This document shows positions 32,727 to 40,135 of a DNA stretch of 64,000 bases, piece by piece; position 1 is the first letter of the stretch, and each line of letters starts with the position of its first letter. The stretch comes from JAVBPE01 sp031549865 (GTDB lineage Bacteria; Bacillota_I; Bacilli_A; Acholeplasmatales; Anaeroplasmataceae): positions 37,064-101,063 of the forward strand of contig JAVBPE010000018.1 of assembly GCA_031549865.1 (NCBI GenBank), written 5' to 3'. The notes below the pieces were generated by a model. That model saw nothing but the letters and a program-made list of their open reading frames with translations. It did no database searches and had not been told where the DNA came from. The translations under genes were made by a program, and so were the position numbers.

Positions 32727-34322
32727 TTGGGTAAACTGAAAAAGTATGTGCCTACCAAGTTCAAAGCCAAAAACTCCACATATAACAAATTGGCAGCAGA
32801 TAGAGCTGTAAACTTTATTGAATCGTTAAAACATACTGATGGAGTTTGGTATAACATGCCATTTGAACTGCTGGCATGGCAAGAGCAAATTATAAGAGAC
32901 GTTTTTGGAACGTTAAAACCTAATAATTATAGGCAATTTAATACAGCCTACATTGAAATACCAAAGAAACAAGGAAAGAGCGAACTTGCTGCGGCAGTCG
33001 CTCTTTTACTTACTTGCGGAGATTTTGAAGAAGGTGCTCAAGTATATGGATGTGCTGCCGATAGAAACCAAGCAAAAATTGTATTCAACGTAGCAAAGAA
33101 AATGATCATGCTCAATAAATATCTATCTAGGCATGTTAAGGTTTGCGAATCTAAAAACAGAATTGAATATGGAAATAGTTTTTATCAAGTGTTATCAGCT
33201 GAAGCTTACTCAAAGCATGGTTTCAATATTCATGGAGTTGTATTTGACGAACTACATGCTCAACCCAATAGAAAACTATTTGACGTTATGACCAAAGGAT
33301 CAGGCGATGCCAGAAAGCAGCCTTTATTCTTTTTGATTACAACGGCTGGAGACGACACTAATTCAATTTGTTATGAAGTGCATCAAAAGGCTAAAGACAT
33401 ACTTGAAGGCAGAAAAATTGATCCAACATTTTATCCGGTTATATACGGTGCAAATGAAGACGATGATTGGACTAGTCCTGAAGTATGGAAGAAGTCAAAT
33501 CCTAGTCTAGGAGTTACGGTTGACATAGAAAAAGTAAAAGATGCATGTGAATCTGCAATGCAAAATCCAGCTGAAGAAAACACATTCAGACAGCTACGAC
33601 TTAATCAATGGGTAAAGCAAGAAAAACGATGGATGCCAATGCTCAAATGGGATGCATGCAAAGTAGATTTCAATCCTAAAATGCTAGAAGGTCGAGTTTG
33701 TTATGGTGGACTAGATTTATCTTCCACTATGGATATTACCGCTTTTGTATTAGTGTTTCCTCCAACTGAAGAAGACGAAAAGTATTATGTTATTCCGTAT
33801 TTTTGGATACCAGCAGAAAACATGTCGCAACGAGTAAATCGAGACCACGTTCCCTATGATCTATGGGAAAGACAAGGACTTATCAATACAACAGAAGGAA
33901 ATGTTATACATTACAGCTTTATCGAGCACTTCATTGACGAACTTGGCAAGAAGTACAACATAAAAGAAATAGCCTTTGATAGGTGGGGCGCTGTGCAAAT
34001 GACTCAAAATCTAGAGACACTTGGTTTTACAGTTGTTCCATTCGGACAAGGGTTTAAGGATATGAGTCCACCAACAAAAGAGTTAATGACTCTTGTTGTT
34101 GGTAAAAAAATAGCACATGATGGTCACCTAGTCTTAAGATGGATGATGGACAACATTTCAGTAAGAACTGATCCTGCTGGAAATGTAAAAATGGATAAGT
34201 CAAAATCAATAGAAAAAATTGATGGTGCAGTTGCAATGGTTATGGCACTAGATAGGGCGCTTAGAAATGCAAACAATACAACAGAATCGGTCTACGATAA
34301 TCGTGGACTAATTTTTATTTAA
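32727..34322 (+). CDS. Phage terminase large subunit
   Basis: A 531-residue packaging motor of the HK97-type large terminases. The ATPase shows EIPKKQGKSELAA (Walker A, near residue 80) and GVVFDELHAQPN (Walker B). The RNase H-like nuclease shows YGGLDLSSTMDITAF and the late aspartate IDGAVAMVMALDRAL. The TTG at 32727 is preferred because GGAGGTGG lies just before it; the ATG at 32712 would start inside that ribosome binding site. It moves DNA into the prohead and cuts it. Confidence 0.92.
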   Translation: MGKLKKYVPTKFKAKNSTYNKLAADRAVNFIESLKHTDGVWYNMPFELLAWQEQIIRDVFGTLKPNNYRQFNTAYIEIPKKQGKSELAAAVALLLTCGDFEEGAQVYGCAADRNQAKIVFNVAKKMIMLNKYLSRHVKVCESKNRIEYGNSFYQVLSAEAYSKHGFNIHGVVFDELHAQPNRKLFDVMTKGSGDARKQPLFFLITTAGDDTNSICYEVHQKAKDILEGRKIDPTFYPVIYGANEDDDWTSPEVWKKSNPSLGVTVDIEKVKDACESAMQNPAEENTFRQLRLNQWVKQEKRWMPMLKWDACKVDFNPKMLEGRVCYGGLDLSSTMDITAFVLVFPPTEEDEKYYVIPYFWIPAENMSQRVNRDHVPYDLWERQGLINTTEGNVIHYSFIEHFIDELGKKYNIKEIAFDRWGAVQMTQNLETLGFTVVPFGQGFKDMSPPTKELMTLVVGKKIAHDGHLVLRWMMDNISVRTDPAGNVKMDKSKSIEKIDGAVAMVMALDRALRNANNTTESVYDNRGLIFI

Positions 34323-34333
34323 GGAGGATTTGA

Positions 34334-35650
34334 ATGGGATTATTTAGTAAAAGAGCAAGAGATAAGTCTAATGTAGAAAACAGGACGGTAGGAAGTTCGT
34401 ATTCCTTCTATATGGGTAATTCAGCATCAGGTAAAGCAGTAACAGAAAGAAGTGCAATGCAAATGACCGCAGTATATGCCTGTGTAAGAATTTTATCTGA
34501 AGCTGTTGCAGAGTTGCCACTTCACTTTTATCGATATAAAGACAATGGTGGTAAAGAAAAAGCGGTAGATAGCAACTTATATCATTTACTTCATGATGAG
34601 CCAAATCCCGAGATGAGTTCGTTTGTGTTTCGAGAAACACTTATGACTCATCTTTTATTATGGGGTAATGCATACGCTCAAATTATACGAAATGGCAAAG
34701 GAGAGCTTGTTGCACTGTATCCTCTGATGCCAAATAAAATGACAGTGGATCGTGACGAAAATGGAAAGATTATATATATCTATCAAGGCTCTAAAGAGGA
34801 AGCCATCGCCTCAAAGCAGTCAATTGTATATTTGTCTTCGAAAGAAGTGCTACATATTCCTGGTCTTGGTTTTGATGGCTTGGTTGGTTACTCACCAATA
34901 GCAATGGCAAAAAATGCAATTGGGCTAGCTATTGCAGCTGAGGAATACGGAAGTAAATTCTATGCAAATGGCGCAGCGCCTTCGGGAGTATTAGAGCATC
35001 CAGGGACAATAAAAGATCCTGCCAAGCTAAGAGAAAATTGGAACTCCACATTTGGAGGTTCGTCAAACTCCGGTAAAGTTGCGGTCCTTGAAGAAGGTAT
35101 GAAGTATACTGCAATTTCGATATCGCCTAACGAAGCACAGTTTTTAGAAACTAGAAAATTTCAAATCAATGAAATCGCTCGAATTTTTAGAGTTCCACCG
35201 CACATGGTTGGAGATCTTGAAAAATCGAGCTTTTCTAATATTGAGCAGCAGTCATTAGAGTTTGTTAAATACACACTTGATCCTTGGGTAATAAGGTGGG
35301 AACAAGCATTGTCTCGTTCGCTACTAAGCCACGAGGAGAAGAAAAAGTATTTTTTCAAATTTAATGTAGATGGACTACTTAGAGGTGATTACCAATCACG
35401 AATGAATGGATATTCTATTGGAATTCAAAATGGTTTCTTATCACCGAATGACTGCAGAGATTTAGAAGGTATGGATTTGATTCCGAGTGAAGAAGGAGGA
35501 AATCAATACATGGTTAACGGCAACATGCTTCCGCTTAAAAGCGCAGGAGCTTATGCAAATTTAGAAAAGGAGGAAAATACCAATGAGAAAGTTTTGGAAC
35601 TGGAAAAATCTGACGGACAATCCACAAGAAGAAAGAATCCTAGAACTTAA
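34334..35650 (+). CDS. Phage portal protein (HK97 family)
   Basis: A 438-residue HK97-type portal. Typical stretches are ERSAMQMTAVYACVRILSEA, VAELPLHFY, LYHLLHDEPNPEMSSF, the central EIARIFRVPPHMVGDLEK and YTLDPWVIRWEQALSRSLL. The dodecameric portal forms the DNA entry pore of the capsid and the tail joining site. AAGGAGG precedes the ATG. The end overlaps the protease gene by 68 nt, a usual feature of this module. Confidence 0.93.
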   Translation: MGLFSKRARDKSNVENRTVGSSYSFYMGNSASGKAVTERSAMQMTAVYACVRILSEAVAELPLHFYRYKDNGGKEKAVDSNLYHLLHDEPNPEMSSFVFRETLMTHLLLWGNAYAQIIRNGKGELVALYPLMPNKMTVDRDENGKIIYIYQGSKEEAIASKQSIVYLSSKEVLHIPGLGFDGLVGYSPIAMAKNAIGLAIAAEEYGSKFYANGAAPSGVLEHPGTIKDPAKLRENWNSTFGGSSNSGKVAVLEEGMKYTAISISPNEAQFLETRKFQINEIARIFRVPPHMVGDLEKSSFSNIEQQSLEFVKYTLDPWVIRWEQALSRSLLSHEEKKKYFFKFNVDGLLRGDYQSRMNGYSIGIQNGFLSPNDCRDLEGMDLIPSEEGGNQYMVNGNMLPLKSAGAYANLEKEENTNEKVLELEKSDGQSTRRKNPRT

Positions 35651-36302
35651 TGGTACGATCGCAGACGAGAGTTGGTTCGGTGACGAAGTGACACCACGAA
35701 TGTTCAAAGACGAGTTGTTTAAAGGATCAGGACCAATAACAATCTGGATTAATAGTCCAGGTGGAGACTGCATCGCAGCTAGTCAAATTTATTCAATGCT
35801 TATGGATTACAAAGGTGAAGTTACAGTCAAGATTGACGGAATTGCGGCAAGTGCAGCATCGGTTATTGCTATGGCTGGAACAAAAATCTTAATGGCACCC
35901 ACAGCGCTACTAATGATTCATAATCCAATGACGACAGCGATGGGTGATTATCGGGATATGAAACAAGCCATTTCATTACTTAGCGAAGTAAAAGAATCAA
36001 TCATAAATGCCTATGAAATAAAGACTGGTATGTCTCGTGGAAGTCTTGCTCATTTGATGGATGCAGAAACTTGGATGAATGCAAATAAGGCAATTGAGCT
36101 AGGTTTTGCTGATGGATTATTACAAGACGAAAAGATGTCTAGTGTAATAACACCGGCATTTGCTTTCTCAACTCATGAGTATGCAACAAATCTACTTAAC
36201 AAGATAGTAGATAAAACGAAGGTTGAGCCTACAACTATAAAAGAAGGCAGAAATATCAACGAGCTTAAAAATAAGCTAAACACAATTAAAAATTATATTT
36301 AA
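35583..36302 (+). CDS. ClpP-like prohead protease
   Basis: A 239-residue serine protease of the ClpP fold. The active-site serine lies in GIAASAASVIAMAG (about 83-96) and the histidine in LMIHNPMT (about 108-115); the strand WINSPGGDCIAASQIYSML is diagnostic. It matures the HK97-type capsid by removing scaffold segments. AAAAGGAGG precedes ATG 35583, which lies within the 3' end of the portal gene. The order portal-protease-major capsid is classical. Confidence 0.92.
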   Translation: MRKFWNWKNLTDNPQEERILELNGTIADESWFGDEVTPRMFKDELFKGSGPITIWINSPGGDCIAASQIYSMLMDYKGEVTVKIDGIAASAASVIAMAGTKILMAPTALLMIHNPMTTAMGDYRDMKQAISLLSEVKESIINAYEIKTGMSRGSLAHLMDAETWMNANKAIELGFADGLLQDEKMSSVITPAFAFSTHEYATNLLNKIVDKTKVEPTTIKEGRNINELKNKLNTIKNYI

Positions 36303-36316
36303 TGGAGGAAAGAAAA

Positions 36317-37525
36317 ATGACAATTACAGAATTACGTGATAAACGTGCAAAGACTTGGAATGCAATGGAGTTATTCCTTGAAACACATCGCAATGAAAGA
36401 GATGTTTTAAGTGCTGAGGATGATGCGACATATTCCAAAATGGAATCGGATCTAACAATGCTAACCAATGAAATCAAGAGAATGGAAAGAAAAGACGCTA
36501 TCGAGGCAGAACTTAATAAGCCAGTATCTAATCCTTTGACCGAAAAACCAATGATGGCCAAAGACGATGCCGATGGTAAAACAGGCAAAGCTAATGCCAA
36601 CTACAAAAAAGCATTCTGGAATTTAATGAGAAGTAAAATGGTTAATCCTAATATTCTAAATTCATTATCCGAAGGTACTGATTCTGAAGGTGGATACTTA
36701 GTTCCTGACGAATATGAGCACACATTAGTTGAAGCACTACAAGAGGAAAACATCTTTAGAAAACTTGCTCATGTTATTAACACATCAACTGGTGATAGAA
36801 AAATCCCTGTTGTAGCATCTAAAGGAAACGCATCATGGGTTGACGAAGAAGGAACTATTGCTGATAGTGATGATGCATTCGGTCAGGTTTCAATTGGCGC
36901 TTACAAACTAGGAACTTTAATTAAGGTTTCTAACGAATTGCTAAATGACTCAGTCTTTAATTTAGAGGCATACATCTCTAAAGAATTTGCTAGACGTATT
37001 GGTGCTAAAGAAGAAGATGCATTCTTTAATGGTGATGGAGTTGGCAAACCTGTTGGTATCTTTAACAAAACAGGTGGCGCTGAGGTTGGTATTACAACTG
37101 CATCGGCAACAACAGTTACAGCAGACGAAATTATCGATTTGTTTTACTCATTAAAGGCATCTTACAGAAAGAAAGCTGTATGGGTACTAAACGATTCAAC
37201 CGTAAAAGCAATCAGAAAACTAAAAGATTCAAATGGTAACTACTTGTGGCAACCGGCACTTACCGCAGGTACACCGGATACAATACTTGGCCGTCCTGTG
37301 TTTACCTCAAGCTTTGTGCCTGATATTAAAGCCGGAAGTAAGTCAATCGCTTTTGGTGATTTTGGATATTATTGGATTGCAGATAGACAAGGAAGAAACT
37401 TCAAAAAGCTTAATGAGTTATATGCAGCTACTGACCAAACAGGATTCGTTGCAACTCAGAGAGTTGACGGTAAGTTAATCTTGCCTGAAGCAATTAAAGT
37501 ATTAGCAATGAAAAGTTCAACTTAA
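36317..37525 (+). CDS. Major capsid protein (HK97 fold)
   Basis: A 402-residue capsid protein with a helical N-terminal scaffold (delta) domain of about 100 residues, then the HK97 body beginning SEGTDSEGGYLVPDEYEHTL. Family landmarks are SNELLNDSVFNLEAYISKEF, EEDAFFNGDGVGKPVGIF and FGDFGYYWIADRQG. The ATG at 36317 is chosen because GGAGG lies in front of it; an earlier ATG at 36302 overlaps that site. The scaffold would be removed by the protease encoded just before. Confidence 0.95.
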   Translation: MTITELRDKRAKTWNAMELFLETHRNERDVLSAEDDATYSKMESDLTMLTNEIKRMERKDAIEAELNKPVSNPLTEKPMMAKDDADGKTGKANANYKKAFWNLMRSKMVNPNILNSLSEGTDSEGGYLVPDEYEHTLVEALQEENIFRKLAHVINTSTGDRKIPVVASKGNASWVDEEGTIADSDDAFGQVSIGAYKLGTLIKVSNELLNDSVFNLEAYISKEFARRIGAKEEDAFFNGDGVGKPVGIFNKTGGAEVGITTASATTVTADEIIDLFYSLKASYRKKAVWVLNDSTVKAIRKLKDSNGNYLWQPALTAGTPDTILGRPVFTSSFVPDIKAGSKSIAFGDFGYYWIADRQGRNFKKLNELYAATDQTGFVATQRVDGKLILPEAIKVLAMKSST

Positions 37526-37549
37526 AGTTTAGAAAAGGAGGTAGCAGCA

Positions 37550-37861
37550 ATGAGTAGATTACTTGAAAAGGTGAAGGCAAATTTAATTATTTCTCACGAT
37601 GTTGATAACAAAATCATCGAAAGCTTTATTGCTGCTGCCACTAACTATGCTGAAAGCTATCAGCACTTAGAAGAAGGAAATTACAGCAAAAACAAGATGC
37701 CAGCAACGACAGAGCAAGCAGTGATTATGCTTGCAAGCCATTTTTATGAAAGTAGAGATGGCTCAACTGGCGGCTTTTTCGCTGACAATGTTCAAGCAGG
37801 GCAACAAGTGTGGAATACAGTAAATATGTTGTTAAGGCTAGATAGGAGTTGGAAAATATGA
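37550..37861 (+). CDS. Head-tail connector protein (gp6-like)
   Basis: A 103-residue helical protein. The pattern LLEKVKANLIISHDVDNKII, then AAATNYAESYQH and the C-terminal VIMLASHFYESRDGST matches the HK97 gp6/phiE125 gp8-like family. It forms the first ring below the portal. AAAGGAGG precedes the ATG. Its place after the capsid gene supports the call. Confidence 0.82.
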   Translation: MSRLLEKVKANLIISHDVDNKIIESFIAAATNYAESYQHLEEGNYSKNKMPATTEQAVIMLASHFYESRDGSTGGFFADNVQAGQQVWNTVNMLLRLDRSWKI

Positions 37862-38193
37862 GTTTTGGAAATATGAATACTTTTGCACAGCTTATCAAGC
37901 GTGTAACAAAAAAAGACAAAGACGGCTTTGCCTTTGAAGAAGACGAAATACTAAAATCAATGCGAGTTTATCGTGAAGGAAGACATGGTTCTTTGCGCTG
38001 GGCTAATCTAGCGACTTTTTCAACAGCTACAGATTTGTTTCGGTTTCGAGTTATACCTAACTTAGAAGTTACAACAGATTATATAATCACTTGTGACAAT
38101 GAGCGTTTTGAAATAGTTTCGGTAGAAAATGTAAAAGGCAAAGGCATGTATATTGAAGTTCTAGCAAAAAAGGTGGAACCGGCACATGGCTAA
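37858..38193 (+). CDS. Head closure protein (SPP1 gp16-like)
   Basis: A 111-residue protein overlapping the connector gene by four bases (ATGA). The stretch AQLIKRVTKKDKDGFAFEED, followed by a beta-rich body (LFRFRVIPNLEVTTDYIITC, then ERFEIVSVENVKGKG), is typical of phage head-tail adaptor proteins. It seals the filled head and docks the tail. Confidence 0.78.
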   Translation: MSFGNMNTFAQLIKRVTKKDKDGFAFEEDEILKSMRVYREGRHGSLRWANLATFSTATDLFRFRVIPNLEVTTDYIITCDNERFEIVSVENVKGKGMYIEVLAKKVEPAHG

Positions 38194-38617
38194 AGCAACA
38201 GTTAAATTACCAGAAGAATTTTTAAATAAGCTATCTAAACTTGCAAACAAAACTGACGAAATCACTGAAAAGGTATTAATAGCCGGAGGTGATGTTGTTC
38301 TTGATAAAATCAAAGCAAACCTTGACTCAGTAGTTGGCAAGGGCAATAAATCTGAAGAAAGGTCAACCGGTGAATTAAGTTCTGCACTTGGCATAAGCGG
38401 TGTACGGCAAGATAAGAATGGAAACAGCAATATTAAGATCGGCTTTAGTGAGCCGAGAAGTGACGGAAAATCTAATGCAATGATAGCAAACGTTATTGAA
38501 TACGGTAAACATGGTCAAGCAGCAAAACCCTTCTTAAAACCGGCAAAGTCCGCAACAAAAACATCTTGCGTTACGGCTATGATAGATAAGCTTGAAGAGG
38601 AGATTGATAAGATATGA
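38186..38617 (+). CDS. HK97 gp10-like tail-joining protein
   Basis: A 143-residue protein of the HK97 gp10 family: LPEEFLNKLSKLANKTDEI at the start, AGGDVVLDKIKANLDSV, then a beta-hairpin region and VIEYGKHGQAAKPFLKPA at the end. The final 'G...PFL.PA' stretch is diagnostic. Proteins of this family complete the tail at its head-proximal end. It overlaps both neighbours by a few bases. Confidence 0.85.
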   Translation: MAKATVKLPEEFLNKLSKLANKTDEITEKVLIAGGDVVLDKIKANLDSVVGKGNKSEERSTGELSSALGISGVRQDKNGNSNIKIGFSEPRSDGKSNAMIANVIEYGKHGQAAKPFLKPAKSATKTSCVTAMIDKLEEEIDKI

Positions 38618-38958
38618 GCCTACTAGAAGATATTAATAGATTGCTTGGTAAGTTAAATGTGCCTATTGAAACAGGCATTTTTTCAGACAAAGCACCAGAA
38701 CAATATATTATTTTAGTTCCGCTTGTATCTACATTTGAATTGTTTTCGGATAATCAACCAAATAAAGATATTGAGGAAATTAGAATATCGATATTTTCTA
38801 AAAGCAATTACATTAATCTCAAAAACAAAATACAAAAGACACTACTAAAAAATGATTTTACAATCACAGAAAGACGATACAACGGTTATGAAAAAGAAAC
38901 TAAGTATCACCATTATACAATCGATGTAGCTAAAGACTACGATATAGAGGAGGAATAA
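38614..38958 (+). CDS. Tail terminator-like protein
   Basis: A 114-residue protein starting MSLLEDINRLLGKLNVPIET, with a short alpha/beta layout (QYIILVPLVS, EEIRISIFSK, then a helical KNKIQKTLLK). This is the shape and position of tail terminator/completion proteins (gpU/gp17-like) in siphophages. It starts within the stop of the gp10-like gene. Assignment relies mostly on order and length. Confidence 0.68.
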   Translation: MSLLEDINRLLGKLNVPIETGIFSDKAPEQYIILVPLVSTFELFSDNQPNKDIEEIRISIFSKSNYINLKNKIQKTLLKNDFTITERRYNGYEKETKYHHYTIDVAKDYDIEEE

Positions 38959-38961
38959 AAA

Positions 38962-39549
38962 ATGGCAACAATAGGACTTGATAAACTATTTTATGCAAAA
39001 ATTACAGAGGACACCAATGGCAACGAAACCTATGGTGATCCTAAACAATTAGCCAAAGCAATCTCGGCAGATTTGTCTGTTGAATTAAATGAGGCAACAC
39101 TTTATGCTGACGATGGACAATCAGAACTTGTAAAGGAATTTAAGAGCGGTACATTATCACTTGGCATAGACGATATCGGCCAAGAAATAACAGCTGATCT
39201 TGTCGGCGCAGTTATTGACTCAAACGGAGTATTAATCTCTGGAGGTGAAGATACTGCCAAGCCAGTAGCAATCGGATTTAGAGCAAAGAAATCGAATGGT
39301 AAGTATAAATATTATTGGCTTTATAGAGTACTGTTCGGAATTCCTGCAGCAAACCTAGCCACTAAAGGCGACAGTATTACTTTCTCAACACCAACGATTG
39401 AAGGCACAATTTCAAGACGAAATAAACTTGATGCTTCCAACAAGCATCCATGGAAAGCAGAAGTTACTGAGTCAGAAAGTACTGCAACAATTATTGAAAG
39501 TTGGTATGACGAAGTATATGAACCAAGCTATACAGGAGGTGGCAACTAA
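38962..39549 (+). CDS. Major tail protein
   Basis: A 195-residue protein of the phi13-type major tail family: start ATIGLDKLFYAKITEDTNG, central ELNEATLYADDGQSELVKEF and the beta-rich YKYYWLYRVLFGIPAANLAT. These subunits stack into the tube of the siphovirus tail. GAGGAGG precedes the ATG. It is followed by the frameshifted tail chaperone gene, as expected. Confidence 0.88.
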   Translation: MATIGLDKLFYAKITEDTNGNETYGDPKQLAKAISADLSVELNEATLYADDGQSELVKEFKSGTLSLGIDDIGQEITADLVGAVIDSNGVLISGGEDTAKPVAIGFRAKKSNGKYKYYWLYRVLFGIPAANLATKGDSITFSTPTIEGTISRRNKLDASNKHPWKAEVTESESTATIIESWYDEVYEPSYTGGGN

Positions 39550-39932
39550 TGACAAACGATAGAAGCACAGTTGTAAATATTGGTGGAACTGACTACGAGT
39601 TGCTCTTGACAACAAAAGCGACAAAAGATATTGCGAAGCGTTATGGTGGGCTTGAAAAACTCGGCGACAAGCTGCTAAAGAATGAAGATTTCGACACAGC
39701 GCTCACAGAGATTATATATCTAATTACATTACTGGCAAACCAACCAATTCTTATTTACAACTTCCAAAACAAAGGTAAGGAAAAACAGTTGTTGATAGAG
39801 GAAGAAATCGAACTCTTAACAACTCCAAATGATTTAGGCTCGTTCAAGGACTCAATTACTGAAACGTTGCTTAGAGGTACAAAAAGAAATATTGAAAGTG
39901 AAACAGATCAAAAAAACGCACTGGGCGAGTAA
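39549..39932 (+). CDS. Tail assembly chaperone, short form (gpG-like)
   Basis: A 127-residue protein lying between the major tail gene and the tape-measure gene, the usual place of the G chaperone. It starts TNDRSTVVNIGGTDYELLLT and is helical in the second half. The end of the frame holds a perfect -1 slippery heptamer, so most ribosomes make this short form and a fraction continue into the T extension. The chaperone binds the tape measure during tail assembly. Confidence 0.82.
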   Translation: MTNDRSTVVNIGGTDYELLLTTKATKDIAKRYGGLEKLGDKLLKNEDFDTALTEIIYLITLLANQPILIYNFQNKGKEKQLLIEEEIELLTTPNDLGSFKDSITETLLRGTKRNIESETDQKNALGE

Positions 39933-40120
39933 GTGACGATGAGTTATTTACTCGTCTTTTATATTATGGCTTAGTTCAATTGCATCTAGGCCAAGAAGAA
40001 GTATGGCTTATGCCATTTGGATTACTACTTGATTTATGGGAATGCCACAAACAGTACAACGGCATTTCAAAACCAAGAATAGAACATTTTATTGAGGATG
40101 CAATACCTGAAGGAATTTAA
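39911..40120 (+). CDS. -1 frameshift extension of the tail chaperone (T part of gpGT)
   Basis: A AAA AAC occupies 39911-39917 in the correct phase of the chaperone frame (caa|aaa|aac). A -1 slip resumes reading at 39917 and gives 67 further residues (SDDELFTRLLYYGLVQLHLG, then EEVWLMPFGLLLDLWECHKQ) up to TAA at 40118-40120. The extension has no ribosome binding site or start of its own. The WLMPFG...LLDLWE pattern is typical of the T domain in Bacillota phages. The full fusion is about 190 residues. Confidence 0.85.
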   Translation, partial: KKRTGRVSDDELFTRLLYYGLVQLHLGQEEVWLMPFGLLLDLWECHKQYNGISKPRIEHFIEDAIPEGI

Positions 40121-40135
40121 AGGAGGTGGATGTGT

